64,000 nucleotides of DNA from Actinacidiphila bryophytorum (GCF_016916835.1 NZ_JAFFIX010000006.1:186001-250000); one strand, 5' to 3'. Shown: positions 41,906 through 51,322, counted from the first letter of the stretch. The notes: generated by a model not told the origin, from the sequence alone. Program-made: numbers and translations.

Positions 41906-43525
41906 TCAGCGCATCCGGAGCGTCTTCATCAGCCGCAGCGAACGGCTCAGGAAGGCGGCGTACTTCTCGTCGTCCATGCCGAGCGAGGGCGCCATCGGCA
42001 GCAGCCGCTGGGTGGCCACCGTCTGCGCCTCGGTGAACTTCAGGATGCCCTCGGAGCCGTGCCGGCGGCCGAGCCCGGAGTCCTTCATGCCGCCCATCGG
42101 CGCGCGCACACTGCCGTACGCCGCCGCGTAGGCCTCGTTGACGTTGACCGTGCCGGACCGCAGCCGGGCCGCGATCCGGGCGCCGCGCCGGGTGTCCCTG
42201 GTCCAGACGCTGGAATTGAGGCCGTAGTCGGTGGAGTTGGCGCGCTCGACGGCCTCCTCCTCGTCGCGGAAGCGGTAGACCGAGACGACCGGGCCGAAGG
42301 TCTCCTCCGTGCACACCGCCATCGGGGCCTCGACGCCGTCCAGGATGGTCGGCTCGTAGACGTACGGGCCGATGTCGGGGCGCGCCCGGCCGCCGGCCAG
42401 CACCGTGGCGCCCTTCTCCCTGGCCTCGTCCACATGCCGGGTGACCACGTCCAGCTGCCGCCTGCCGACCAGCGATCCCATGCCCGCGCCGTACGCCAGC
42501 GCGGTGCCGAGCCGCAGCGTCCGCGTCTTGGCCGCGAACTTCTCCAGGAAGGCGTCGGCCACCGACTCGTCCACGAACAACCGCTCGATGGAGATGCACA
42601 GTTGGCCCGCGGAGGCGAAGCAGGCGCGGACCGCGCCGTCCGCGGCCTTGTCCAGGTCGGCGTCCCGCAGCACCAGCAGGGCGTTCTTGCCGCCCAGTTC
42701 CAGGCTCGCCCCGACCAGCCGGGCCGCGGCGCGCTGGGCGACCTCGCGCCCCGTGCGGGTCGAGCCGGTGAAGGACACGTAGTCGGCGTGGTCCACCACG
42801 GCCGGGCCGACGACCGGCCCGTCGCCGATCACGATCTGCCACACGCCCTCGGGCAGCCCCGCCTCGACCATCTGCTCGCGCGCCCACAGCGCGGTCAGCG
42901 CGGTCTCGGTGTCCGGCTTCATCACCACGGCGTTGCCCGCCGCCAGCGCCGGCAGGGCGTCGCCCACCGACAGCTCGAAGGGGTAGTTCCAGGGCGCGAT
43001 CTGCCCCACGACCCCGCGCGGCTGGCGCAGCTCGACGGTACGGGTCAGGGTCGGGATCGCGCCCTGGTGGCGCTTCGGCCCCAGATAGGCCGGCGCCTTG
43101 CGCCCGTAGTGGCGGGCCGCCATCGCGACGACCTGCACCTCCTCGTGCGCGTGCAGGCGGGCCTTGCCGGTCTCGACCTGGATCAGGTCGAGGACCTCCG
43201 CCTGCCGGTCCAGGACCAGGTCGTGGAAGCGCAGCAGCACCGCGGCCCGGCGGCGGGCGGGGGTCGCGGCCCAGGCCCGCTGGGCGGCGCGGGCCTTGCC
43301 GAAGGCCTCGGCGACGTCCTCGGGCGAGGCCTCGGGGAACTCGGCGAGCTGCTCGCCGGTGAGCGGGGTGTGGCTGACCGTCCTGGTCTCTCCCGGCAGC
43401 CCGCGCGTCAGCCGTGCGACCAGGTCCGGTGTGACCACGTCCTGTGGGCCGCGCGCACCGGCCGGCAGCGCCGGGTTCCCCTCCGGGGGTGCGGTCGGCT
43501 CTGCAAGCTCCCGAGATTCCTTCAT
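41906..43525 (-). CDS. gabD: Succinate-semialdehyde dehydrogenase, NADP-type
   Basis: 539 residues of the aldehyde dehydrogenase superfamily. The catalytic Cys is C310 in SAGQLCISIE, the general base is Glu276 in LELGGKN, and the oxyanion Asn is N180 in PWNYPFELS. The SAGQLCISIERLFV context is that of actinobacterial GabD2-type enzymes. They oxidise succinate semialdehyde to succinate, feeding GABA or polyamine carbon into the TCA cycle. It is the first gene of a leftward pair with the GMC oxidoreductase (10-bp gap), so the true substrate may be the aldehyde made by that enzyme. A near-palindrome 34 bp upstream is a candidate operator. Confidence 0.88.
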   Translation of the reverse strand: MKESRELAEPTAPPEGNPALPAGARGPQDVVTPDLVARLTRGLPGETRTVSHTPLTGEQLAEFPEASPEDVAEAFGKARAAQRAWAATPARRRAAVLLRFHDLVLDRQAEVLDLIQVETGKARLHAHEEVQVVAMAARHYGRKAPAYLGPKRHQGAIPTLTRTVELRQPRGVVGQIAPWNYPFELSVGDALPALAAGNAVVMKPDTETALTALWAREQMVEAGLPEGVWQIVIGDGPVVGPAVVDHADYVSFTGSTRTGREVAQRAAARLVGASLELGGKNALLVLRDADLDKAADGAVRACFASAGQLCISIERLFVDESVADAFLEKFAAKTRTLRLGTALAYGAGMGSLVGRRQLDVVTRHVDEAREKGATVLAGGRARPDIGPYVYEPTILDGVEAPMAVCTEETFGPVVSVYRFRDEEEAVERANSTDYGLNSSVWTRDTRRGARIAARLRSGTVNVNEAYAAAYGSVRAPMGGMKDSGLGRRHGSEGILKFTEAQTVATQRLLPMAPSLGMDDEKYAAFLSRSLRLMKTLRMR

Positions 43526-43558
43526 GCGGGTGAGGCTACGACTCCGGGCAGCGCGTGA

Positions 43559-43572
43559 CTACCCATGAGTAG
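43559..43572. promoter_or_regulatory. gabD: Palindromic candidate operator before gabD
   Basis: CTACCCATGAGTAG is a 14-bp near-perfect palindrome (one mismatched pair) 34 bp upstream of the gabD start, where a repressor would block transcription. The regulator is not identified. Confidence 0.45.
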
Positions 43573-43683
43573 CCGGTTTCTGCCGCACCCGCACAATTCC
43601 GCCACCACTCGCTGGCATATTCGCTCCTCCCCAGGCCACACCCGGGGTAACCCTCGGTAGCAGTCCCGGAGGCGGCGCGGCCC

Positions 43684-45234
43684 TCAGGGGACGAACGTGG
43701 CCCGTACGGTGTCGAAGATCGCCCGGGTCCGCTCCACCTGCGTCACCGGGCCCGACACCCACACGTCGTACATCCGGCCGTCCTGCGTCCAGCACAGGTC
43801 GAACGTGCGGCGGGCACCGCTGCCGTCCGCGAAACCGTCGTAGGTGAACTCCCACAGCGCGGCCACCTCGCCGTGCTGCGAGGTCGTGGTGATCACCCCG
43901 TCCCTGTACCCCTTGTAGGGGCCGCCCGGGCGGCGGGCCGCCACGTCCTGCGCGTGCATCACCGCGTACGGGCCGCCCGGGTCGGGGTCCTGCACCCGCT
44001 CGCCGAAACGGAAACTGCGGTCCGGCGACCAGTAGTAGACCCGCGGCTTCGTCTCCTCCCGCACATAGCCCGCCGGGAGCGCCACGGAAAAGCCGCGCTT
44101 GTCGGTGACGGTACGGAAGCCCGCCGGCAGGGCCGGGGCGGTCGGCGTCCGACCGGGGCTCGGGCTCCGGCTCTGCGTCGGCGGCGAGGACGCCGGCGTC
44201 GTCGGCGCCTGTGTCGTCGGCGGGGGCGGCGCCGCGCTGCCGCTCCCGCCGCCGCTCCTGCTCACCACCAAAGCCGCCGTGCCGCCCGCGACCACCGCGA
44301 TCAGGACCGCCACCGCCAGCCCCGCCAGCACCCGGCGCCCGCGGCCCCGCGGCCGGACGACGGTCGGCGCCTCGTCCACCACCAGCTCCGGCGTCGGCGC
44401 GTCAGGTGTCGGCGGCTCGATACCCGTCTCCGCATACGCCACCAGGACCGTCTGCACCTCCGCCGCGGCCATCCGCCGCGCCGGATCCCGCTCCAGCAGC
44501 CCCCGCACCACCGGCAGCAGCGGCCCCACCGCCGGCGGCGGCGTGATGTCCGCGAACGCCACCGCGTGCACGATCTCGCCCAGCGACTCCCGGTGGAAGG
44601 GCGAATGCCCGTCCACCGCCGCGCACAGCAGCGCGCCCAGGGACCACAGGTCCGACTCGGGACCCGCGCCGCCGCCCGACATCCGCTCCGGCGCGGTGTA
44701 CTCCGGCGAGCCCACAAAGGCGCCCGTCTCGCTGATCGTGGCGCTGCCCGGGACACGGGCGATCCCGAAGTCCGTCAGGACGACCCGGCCCGTCGCTCGG
44801 TCGATCAGGACGTTCGCCGGCTTCACGTCCCGGTGCTGGATCCCGTGCGCGTGCGCCGCCAGCAGCGCGCCCGCCACCGCCGCGCAGATCCGCGCCGCCT
44901 CGCGCGGGGCCAGCGGGCCGTCCTCACGCAGCACGTCCGCCAAGGAGCGGCCGTCCACCAGCTCCATCACGATCCACGGGCGGTCGTCCTCCTCCACGAC
45001 GTCGTACACGACGACCACGTGGGGGTGCCGGATCCGGGCGACGCTGCGCGCCTCGCGCAGCGCGCGGTCGTGCTGGCGGCCGCTGTCGGGGTGCAACTCC
45101 TTGACGGCCACCTGGCGGTGGAGCAACTCGTCTGTCGCGGCCCATACGGTGCCCATGCCGCCGCGTCCTACGCGGCTCGTGAGGCGGTACCGTCCCGCCA
45201 ACACCCCCCGGGCTGCCGCCCCGTCACCCGCCAT
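43684..45234 (-). CDS. PknB-type Ser/Thr protein kinase with single membrane span
   Basis: 516 residues. The kinase domain (about 14-270) is intact: GRGGMG P-loop, Lys45 in VAVKEL, HRDVKPANV (134-142) and DFG (155-157), with APE-like APERM. One membrane helix at about 303-326 is followed by a Pro/Thr/Ser linker and a 130-residue exterior domain. That domain begins RGFSVALPAGYVREE, a Mog1/PsbP-like pattern, not PASTA. It is the most downstream of four tandem kinases. By family it phosphorylates cell-envelope or regulatory proteins in response to an external ligand. The start is ambiguous (ATG 45234 or GTG 45252); both have poor spacing. Confidence 0.93.
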   Translation of the reverse strand: MAGDGAAARGVLAGRYRLTSRVGRGGMGTVWAATDELLHRQVAVKELHPDSGRQHDRALREARSVARIRHPHVVVVYDVVEEDDRPWIVMELVDGRSLADVLREDGPLAPREAARICAAVAGALLAAHAHGIQHRDVKPANVLIDRATGRVVLTDFGIARVPGSATISETGAFVGSPEYTAPERMSGGGAGPESDLWSLGALLCAAVDGHSPFHRESLGEIVHAVAFADITPPPAVGPLLPVVRGLLERDPARRMAAAEVQTVLVAYAETGIEPPTPDAPTPELVVDEAPTVVRPRGRGRRVLAGLAVAVLIAVVAGGTAALVVSRSGGGSGSAAPPPPTTQAPTTPASSPPTQSRSPSPGRTPTAPALPAGFRTVTDKRGFSVALPAGYVREETKPRVYYWSPDRSFRFGERVQDPDPGGPYAVMHAQDVAARRPGGPYKGYRDGVITTTSQHGEVAALWEFTYDGFADGSGARRTFDLCWTQDGRMYDVWVSGPVTQVERTRAIFDTVRATFVP

Positions 45235-45269
45235 CCCCCCATCATGCCGCACCCTCCGCGCGACCCGCG

Positions 45270-45420
45270 CCGTTCCCCGCGCCCCTGGGTGGCTGCCACT
45301 TGCTGTGGGCTTGCACCTTTCGGTGCGTCGTGATTGGGCGCGCAGTTCCCCGCGCCCCTCGTGGATGCCCTCTTCCGCAGAGGGTGAGCGTTTTTCAGGG
45401 GCGCGGGGAACTGCGCCACC
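45270..45420. repeat. Interspersed hairpin repeat, copy 2
   Basis: The arms GCGCAGTTCCCCGCGCCCCT (45340-45359) and AGGGGCGCGGGGAACTGCGC (45397-45416) are perfect 20-bp inverted copies. They enclose a second hairpin CCCTCT-TCCGC-AGAGGG (45368-45384). Before them lie TGCCACTTGCTGTG and GCACC-TTTC-GGTGC as in copy 1. It fills most of the gap between the pseudokinase stop and the next kinase start, so it may terminate or insulate transcription inside the kinase cluster. Confidence 0.85.
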
Positions 45421-45448
45421 AGCCCACCGCCGGGGGAAAGTCGCGTGG

Positions 45449-47464
45449 TTACCGCGAGGTGACCGTGTAGGTCGAGAGGACCTTGTCGAAGGCGCGTTGG
45501 ACGGCGGCGCGCTGCGCGTCGGGGCCGGCGATGAGGATCACGTGGTATCGGCCGGCGATCTGGATCGCGAGGTTGCGGGCGTAGACAGAGGAACCGTTGG
45601 CGTCCCGCCAGGTGTATTCGCCCTCGGCGGCAGGGTGGCCCTGCACGGTGATGACCGTGAGACCGGCCGCCGAGGACCAGGACGAGGCCCGGAAGTCCGC
45701 GAGTTCCGGTTCGACCAGCTGGTACGCCAGCGGGTCGTCCGCGTCGCCCGTCGCCTTGTCCCGCCCGGGCACGACGGTCATCGTGAGGTCGCTGCCGGTG
45801 TACCGCACCTGGCCCTTGGAGTTCTTCGCGGCCCGCTGCCATCCCGTGTGGACGGCGACGGTGAAGCCCTCGGGGTCGGTGCGCAGGTCGAAGTCCGGCC
45901 CGAGGTCCGGGGGCGGAGCGGCCGGCTGGGTGGCCGGCGCCTTGGTGGGGGCCTTCGTCGGCGCGGCCGAAGAAGGCGCGGCCGACGACGAGGGCGGCGC
46001 CGACGTCGGCTTCTTCTTGGCTCCCCCGGAGCCGGATCCGATGTCCGCCGGCACCGTACGGTCCCCGTTGCCGTTGTCCGCGGTGTCGCCGCGGTGCGGC
46101 AGCAGCAGGACGGCGAAGACGACGAGCGCGACGAGGACGGCGAGGACGAGCACGAGGAGGCGGGCGCCGAGCCGGCGCGGGGCGGCGGCGGTGCCGTCGG
46201 CGGCGGGCCGCCGTGAGGAGACCACCTGCTCCTGGTGGAAGTGCTCCTGGCGCACCTCGCTGCGCCTGGCCTTCTCCCGCTTGGCCTTGGTGACCTTGGC
46301 CTGCTTGCCGCGGGCGTGCCTGCGGTGCTGGAGCCCGCCGGGGTCGGCGGCTTCGCGGCGCCGCCGGCGTACGAGTTCGCCCTTGCGGCGCTTGACGGGG
46401 AGGCGTGCGGGGTCGGTGGGGACCTGGACGGTGTTCGCGCCGATCTCGGGTTCCGGCGCCGAGCGGATGAGGGAGCGGAGCCAGCCGCCCAACTCCTCGG
46501 CCTCGGGCCGCTCTTCGGGGTCGGGGCGGAGCAGCGACTCGACGACGGGCCGCAGCGGGCCGCACTCCTCGGCGAAGGCGGGCGGCTCGGCGCACACCAT
46601 CTGCACCAGCTCGGCCGCGTTCTCCTCGGGGTAGGGCGGGTGGCCCTGGACGCTGCGGAAGAGCAGCGAGCCGAGTGCCCACAGGTCGGCGGGCGGGCCG
46701 ACGGGCGGTGACAACTGCCAGTTCTCGTGCACCGGGTGGGCCTGCTCGGGCGCCCAGCGCTCGGTGACGGCGCCGACGACGGTGATGCGGTTCTGCCTGG
46801 CCCGCTCCTGTTCGAGGGCGGAGCGCGGGCCGTGCCAGGAGGCCGGGCCTGCCTGCGGGCCGCCATCGCTGTCGCCGTCCCCGGCACCGTCGGCGGTGCT
46901 CATCGCGGGGACCTGTTCGGGCAGCGGGTCGTAGCCGCAGAGGGCTTCCTGTGCGGCGCCGGCGGCGAGGCCGCCGAGCATGGCGCGGCCGTCGTCGCAG
47001 ACGAGGACCGTGCCGGCGGTGACGTTGCGGTGGGTCCAGCCGTGGGCGTGCAGGGCGCGCAGCGCGGTGAGGACGTCGGAGGCGACCTCGGCGGCGCGGT
47101 AGGCGTCGATGGGCCTTTCGGCGAGTAAGGCGGCCAGTGGCCGACCGGACACCAGTTCGCTCGCGATCCACAGGCTGCCGCCCTCGACGAAGATGTCGAA
47201 GACCTGCACCAGGCGCGGGTGGTCGGGTATCGCGGCGGCGGCGCGGGCGGCCTCCAGAGCGCGCCGTGCGCTGTCGTCGAGGCCGTCGGGGTCGCCGTCG
47301 TCGTACTCGGCGGTGACGACCTCGGGCAGCAGCACCTGGCGGACCAGGACTTCCTGGCCGCTGTAGGTGTCGAAGGCGCGGGTCTCGACCAGTTCGTACT
47401 CGTCGGCGGGCGGCCTGGGCAGCCGGTAGCGGTCGGCGAGCACCCGTCCTGCGTACTCGTCCAC
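45449..47464 (-). CDS. Membrane-anchored pseudokinase of the STPK cluster
   Basis: 671 residues. GTG 47464 follows GGGAGGGGG; an upstream 29-codon extension was rejected. The N-terminal half aligns with the neighbouring kinases, but every catalytic motif is broken. There is no glycine-rich loop (VETRAFDTYSGQEV). The VAVK Lys is Arg42 (VLVRQV). HRD is HRN with the loop HRNVTAGTV (145-153). DFG is replaced by GLA (165-167, in GGLAAG). A basic linker (380-440), a membrane helix (RLLVLVLAVLVALVVFAVLLL), a Pro/Ala/Ser stretch and an exterior domain beginning GFTVAVHTGWQRA follow. It probably scaffolds or regulates the active kinases beside it. Confidence 0.9.
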   Translation of the reverse strand: MDEYAGRVLADRYRLPRPPADEYELVETRAFDTYSGQEVLVRQVLLPEVVTAEYDDGDPDGLDDSARRALEAARAAAAIPDHPRLVQVFDIFVEGGSLWIASELVSGRPLAALLAERPIDAYRAAEVASDVLTALRALHAHGWTHRNVTAGTVLVCDDGRAMLGGLAAGAAQEALCGYDPLPEQVPAMSTADGAGDGDSDGGPQAGPASWHGPRSALEQERARQNRITVVGAVTERWAPEQAHPVHENWQLSPPVGPPADLWALGSLLFRSVQGHPPYPEENAAELVQMVCAEPPAFAEECGPLRPVVESLLRPDPEERPEAEELGGWLRSLIRSAPEPEIGANTVQVPTDPARLPVKRRKGELVRRRRREAADPGGLQHRRHARGKQAKVTKAKREKARRSEVRQEHFHQEQVVSSRRPAADGTAAAPRRLGARLLVLVLAVLVALVVFAVLLLPHRGDTADNGNGDRTVPADIGSGSGGAKKKPTSAPPSSSAAPSSAAPTKAPTKAPATQPAAPPPDLGPDFDLRTDPEGFTVAVHTGWQRAAKNSKGQVRYTGSDLTMTVVPGRDKATGDADDPLAYQLVEPELADFRASSWSSAAGLTVITVQGHPAAEGEYTWRDANGSSVYARNLAIQIAGRYHVILIAGPDAQRAAVQRAFDKVLSTYTVTSR

Positions 47465-47570
47465 GGCGCCCCCTCCCTGACCGGCTCTGCGTGCGGTGCG
47501 GCCCGTTCGGCTCCGGGCGGTTCCCGATGCGTACAGTCCGCGCTCCTTCACGATACGTGCTGCGCCAGGC

Positions 47571-49421
47571 TCACTCGGCCGGTTTGAACGTGCCGGTGAC
47601 GACGTCGCGGATGCGCCGGTTGTCCTCGCTGTTCCATGCGTCGGCGGGGAAGGTGATCAGCAGCGCGTAGCCGTGGTGGGCGTCCGTCACCATGCCGCGG
47701 TTCTGGACACGCATTTGAGTACCCGAAACCGTCCGCTTGTACTCCCAGTCGGCGGTGTCGTATCCGCGGTAGTCGACCGCCTTGACCCCGATCAGGTGGT
47801 AGCCCGGCATGGTGGGGCCGACCGTCTGCGAGTCGTGCTGCCATTTGGCCAGTGCGCTGGGCCCGGGTGTCGGCGTGAAGTCGACGAGCAGTTCGGCCCC
47901 GCCGGGGCCGCGGAAGAGCGTGCCGGAGTGGTAGTGGTTCTGGCCCGCGGGGACGGCCTTCCAGGCGGCCGGGATGGCGACGCTCGCCTTCCCCGCGCCC
48001 TGGACCAGGGTGTATCCGGCGGGTGCGACGCCCGGCGTCAGGGCGTCGTCCTTGCCCTTGCCACCGCCCTTGCCGTTGTCGCCGCCCTTGCCCTTGTCGC
48101 CGGCGTCGTCGTCGCCCTGCTCGCCGCCGCTGCCTGCCGCGGTCGTCGTCGAGGGCGAGGCCGACGAGGGGGTACTGCCGGTCTTCTTGGTGCCGCTGCT
48201 CGGCGTCGTACCGCTGGGTTTTCCGTCGCCATTGCCGCCCCCGGAGTTGGCGAGGGCGACGCCTATCACGGTGCCGAGCAGGGCCAGGACGACCGCGGCC
48301 ACGACGAGGACGAGGGTGCGGCGCGGCAGGACGTCGGTGATCGAGGAGCGGGCGGGCGGCGGTGCGTCGGGCGCGACGCCCGGCTCGGGGGCGGGCGCCG
48401 TCCGGGTCTTGGCGGCGGCCTTGCGCACGGACCGCAGCGCCTCGCGCACCCTGACCTGCTCGGCGGCGGGCGGCGCGTCGGCCGGGGCGGCGGGCTCGGC
48501 GGTCACCGGGCCGGCGGGCGGCTGGGGGTCGACGGGGAGCACGGCGGTGCGGGTTTCGCCGCTGGGCGCGGGCGGCAGCGCCGGCTGCTCGGGGGCGTTG
48601 GCGACGGCGGTGAGCAGGGCGCGTGCCGCGGCCTCGCCGATGCGCTGCTCGGGGTCCTTGGCCAGCAGCCCGGTGATGGTGGCGGCGAGCGGGCCCGCGT
48701 GCGGCATCGGTCCGACGGGCTCGGTCATCACCGCGGTCAGGGTGGCGATCGCCGACCCCTTGTCGTAGGGCGGGCGGCCCTCGACGGCGGCGAAGAGCAG
48801 GGCGCCCAGCGACCACAGGTCGGCGGGCGGCCCGGGCTTCTGGCCGCGGGCGCGCTCGGGCGAGATGTACGAGGGCGCACCGACGAGCATGCCGGTGGAG
48901 GTGACGGAGGGGTCGCCGTCGATCTGGGCGATGCCGAAGTCACCGAGCACGACCCGCGAGTCGTCGGCGATCAGCACGTTGGAGGGTTTGACGTCGCGGT
49001 GCAGGATGCCCTCGCGGTGCGCGGCGGACAGCACTTGCAGGACGACGAGGCCGACTTCCGCGGCCCGCCTGGGAGTCAGCGGGCCGTCCTCGCGGATCGC
49101 CTCGGCCAGCGACCTGCCCTCGATCAGCTCCATCACGATCCACGGCCGGTCGTCCTCCTCGACGACGTCGTAGACGGTGATGGCACCGGTGTTGCGGATC
49201 CTGGCGGTCGCCTTGGCCTCGCGCAGGGTGCGCGTGATCATGCGGCGCTTCTCGTCCTCGTCCACGTTGCCGTTGAAGCGCAGTTCCTTGACGGCGACGG
49301 TACGGCCCAGGGTCTCGTCGACCGCGCGCCAGACCGTACCCATACCGCCCTTGCCCAGTACGCCGTCGAGGCGGTACCGGCCGGCGAGCACGCGTCCGTC
49401 GGTACCTTCGTCCTCGCTCAT
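47571..49421 (-). CDS. PknB-type Ser/Thr protein kinase with single membrane span
   Basis: 616 residues, ATG 49421 with AGAGGG upstream. The kinase core is intact: GKGGMG, Lys45 in VAVKEL, HRDVKPSNV (141-149), DFG (161-163) and SPERA. A long Pro/Ala/Glu juxtamembrane region precedes one helix (LVLVVAAVVLALLGTVIGVAL, about 380-400). A Gly/Lys/Asp-rich spacer (KGKGGDNGKGGGKGK) follows, then an exterior domain from PAGYTLVQGAGKASVAIPAAW. It is second in the transcription order of the cluster, 120 bp after the 51.2-kb kinase gene and 106 bp before the pseudokinase. It is likely to respond to an extracellular or wall signal. Targets are unknown. Confidence 0.93.
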   Translation of the reverse strand: MSEDEGTDGRVLAGRYRLDGVLGKGGMGTVWRAVDETLGRTVAVKELRFNGNVDEDEKRRMITRTLREAKATARIRNTGAITVYDVVEEDDRPWIVMELIEGRSLAEAIREDGPLTPRRAAEVGLVVLQVLSAAHREGILHRDVKPSNVLIADDSRVVLGDFGIAQIDGDPSVTSTGMLVGAPSYISPERARGQKPGPPADLWSLGALLFAAVEGRPPYDKGSAIATLTAVMTEPVGPMPHAGPLAATITGLLAKDPEQRIGEAAARALLTAVANAPEQPALPPAPSGETRTAVLPVDPQPPAGPVTAEPAAPADAPPAAEQVRVREALRSVRKAAAKTRTAPAPEPGVAPDAPPPARSSITDVLPRRTLVLVVAAVVLALLGTVIGVALANSGGGNGDGKPSGTTPSSGTKKTGSTPSSASPSTTTAAGSGGEQGDDDAGDKGKGGDNGKGGGKGKDDALTPGVAPAGYTLVQGAGKASVAIPAAWKAVPAGQNHYHSGTLFRGPGGAELLVDFTPTPGPSALAKWQHDSQTVGPTMPGYHLIGVKAVDYRGYDTADWEYKRTVSGTQMRVQNRGMVTDAHHGYALLITFPADAWNSEDNRRIRDVVTGTFKPAE

Positions 49422-49541
49422 GGGTTCCCTCTGCTGTCCTGCGGTGTGAGACCCCATCATCCCCGAACGGGGCACGGGGACGCGAATGCGGTGATCCTGC
49501 GGTGAACCGCCGGTGTACGCCGGTCCGTTGCCGGTCCGTCG

Positions 49542-51239
49542 TCAGTCCGTCTGCCGGAAGCCGGCGACGGCGGTGTCGAACACCGGCCGGTAGGTGGCCC
49601 ATTGGGACTTCGGCGCGGACAGGTACACCGCGTACTCGCGCCCGCCCTCCTTGCCGAAGCCGAGGTCGAGGGCGCGGAAGGTGACGCTGGTGCCCTTGAA
49701 CGTGAACTGCCACAGGGCGGCGTCCTGGCCCGAGGCGGTCTTGGTGGGGTCCAGCCGCTCGCGGTGGTAGCCCTTGACCTGGCTGCGGGTCTGCGGCTCC
49801 AGGTCGAGGAAGTGCTGGTAGGGGTCCGGGCTGCCGAAGTCCAGGGCGCTGATCTTCAGGCCCACCTTCTGCGTCGGGTCCACGTAGCTGATCTGGTCGC
49901 CGTCCTCGGTGACCTTCTTCGTCCAGCCGTCGGGGACGGGGACGCTGTAGCCGTGGTCGGCCCGGTGCTCCAGGTGGTAGCCGTCGGGCACCGGCGGCGG
50001 CTCGTACGTGGTCGGGGCCGTGGTCGGGGCGGTGGGGGTCGGCTCCGTGGTGTGCGGGGTGGTCGGCGGCGCGGTGTGCGTCAGGGTCGCGGTGGGGCCG
50101 CCCGAGGTGCCCCCGCTGCTGCTCCCTGCCGCGTCGGAGCGGTTCGCCCGGTCCACGGCGACGGCGACGCCCGCGGCCACCACGGCGACGGCCACGGCGG
50201 CCGCGGCCCAGCGGCCGGGGCGGCGCCGGGACGGCTCGGGCCGGGCGGGTTCGTACCCGGCGGGCGGGCCGTGCTGCGGCTCGTGCGGGTGGGTGACCTG
50301 CGGGTACGCGGTCGGCGGGTAGGGGGTGCCGGCGGAGTGCTGGGCGGGCTGCGGCTCGGACGCGGGGAGCCGCTGGGTGAAGCCGACCTGCTCGACCAGT
50401 GCGGTGTCCTGCTCCCCCGCCGGTATCCGCAGCATCTGCTCGGCCTCTTCCGCCGACAGCCGCTGCGCGGGCTCCTTGGCGAGCAGCCCGGCGATCACCC
50501 GGGTCAGCGCCCCGGCGTTCGGCGCGGGCACGACGGGTTCCTCGGCGATGGCGTACGCGGTCTCGATCGCGGTGGGGCGGCGGAAGGGCGAGGTGCCCTC
50601 GACGGCCTGGTAGAGCGTGGCGCCCAGCGCCCACAGGTCGGCCTCGGGACCCGGCATGGCGCCGCGGATGCGCTCGGGCGACAGGAAGTCGATGGAGCCG
50701 ATCAGCTCACCGGTGCGGGTCAGCGTCGAGGTGCCGGAGGCCTGGGCGATGCCGAAGTCGGTCAGGACGACCCTGCCGCCCTCGCCGAGCAGCACGTTGC
50801 CGGGTTTGACGTCGCGGTGCAGCACCCCGGCGCGGTGCGCGGCCCGCAGGGCGGCGATCATGCCGCGGCCGATCCTGGCGGCCTCGGCGGGCGGCAGGGC
50901 GCCGCGCTCCTTGAGGAGTTCGCCGAGGGTGACCGAGGGGACGTACTCCATGACGATGGAGGGCAGCCCCGCGTCGTCCACGACGTCGTGCACGACGATG
51001 ACGTTGGGGTGGCTGATCCGGGCGGCGGCGCGGGCCTCGCGGCGGGTCCGCTCGAAGAGCGTGGCCAGTTCCTCGTCGGGCATGTGGGGCTGCGGCGGGT
51101 GCAGTTTCTTCACCGCCACCTGGCGGTCGAGGAGTTCGTCCTCGGCCCGCCACACCGTGCCCATTCCGCCGCGGCCGATCCGCTCCATCAGCCGGTACCG
51201 GCCCGCGATCAACCGCCCTTCTTCGGCGGGTCCCACCAT
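49542..51239 (-). CDS. PknB-type Ser/Thr protein kinase with single membrane span
   Basis: 565 residues. Intact motifs: GRGGMG, Lys44 in VAVKKL, HRDVKPGNV (141-149), DFG (161-163) and SPERI. After the kinase domain comes a Pro/Gln/Tyr-rich linker, a membrane helix (RWAAAAVAVAVVAAGVAVAV), a Ser/Gly/Thr/Pro spacer and an exterior domain (HRADHGYSVPVPDGWTKKV) of the same Mog1/PsbP-like type as in its neighbours. It is first of four kinase genes read leftward and has an ATG directly after a weak purine-rich site. In S. coelicolor an equivalent multi-kinase cluster has been linked to spore-wall synthesis (recalled, not checked here). Confidence 0.93.
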   Translation of the reverse strand: MVGPAEEGRLIAGRYRLMERIGRGGMGTVWRAEDELLDRQVAVKKLHPPQPHMPDEELATLFERTRREARAAARISHPNVIVVHDVVDDAGLPSIVMEYVPSVTLGELLKERGALPPAEAARIGRGMIAALRAAHRAGVLHRDVKPGNVLLGEGGRVVLTDFGIAQASGTSTLTRTGELIGSIDFLSPERIRGAMPGPEADLWALGATLYQAVEGTSPFRRPTAIETAYAIAEEPVVPAPNAGALTRVIAGLLAKEPAQRLSAEEAEQMLRIPAGEQDTALVEQVGFTQRLPASEPQPAQHSAGTPYPPTAYPQVTHPHEPQHGPPAGYEPARPEPSRRRPGRWAAAAVAVAVVAAGVAVAVDRANRSDAAGSSSGGTSGGPTATLTHTAPPTTPHTTEPTPTAPTTAPTTYEPPPVPDGYHLEHRADHGYSVPVPDGWTKKVTEDGDQISYVDPTQKVGLKISALDFGSPDPYQHFLDLEPQTRSQVKGYHRERLDPTKTASGQDAALWQFTFKGTSVTFRALDLGFGKEGGREYAVYLSAPKSQWATYRPVFDTAVAGFRQTD

Positions 51240-51259
51240 GTCGCGCTCCTCCGTCTGTC

Positions 51260-51279
51260 CCCCGAGCCCGCGTTCGGGG
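51260..51279 (-). terminator. glpD: Hairpin downstream of glpD
   Basis: CCCCGA-GCCCGCGT-TCGGGG forms a 6-bp stem in the 83-bp gap between the glpD stop and the first kinase start. It may end glpD transcription or lie in the kinase leader. Confidence 0.4.
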
Positions 51280-51322
51280 AGAGCCGCCAGGCACCCTCCG
51301 TCCGCGTCCAGACGCCGTGCGC

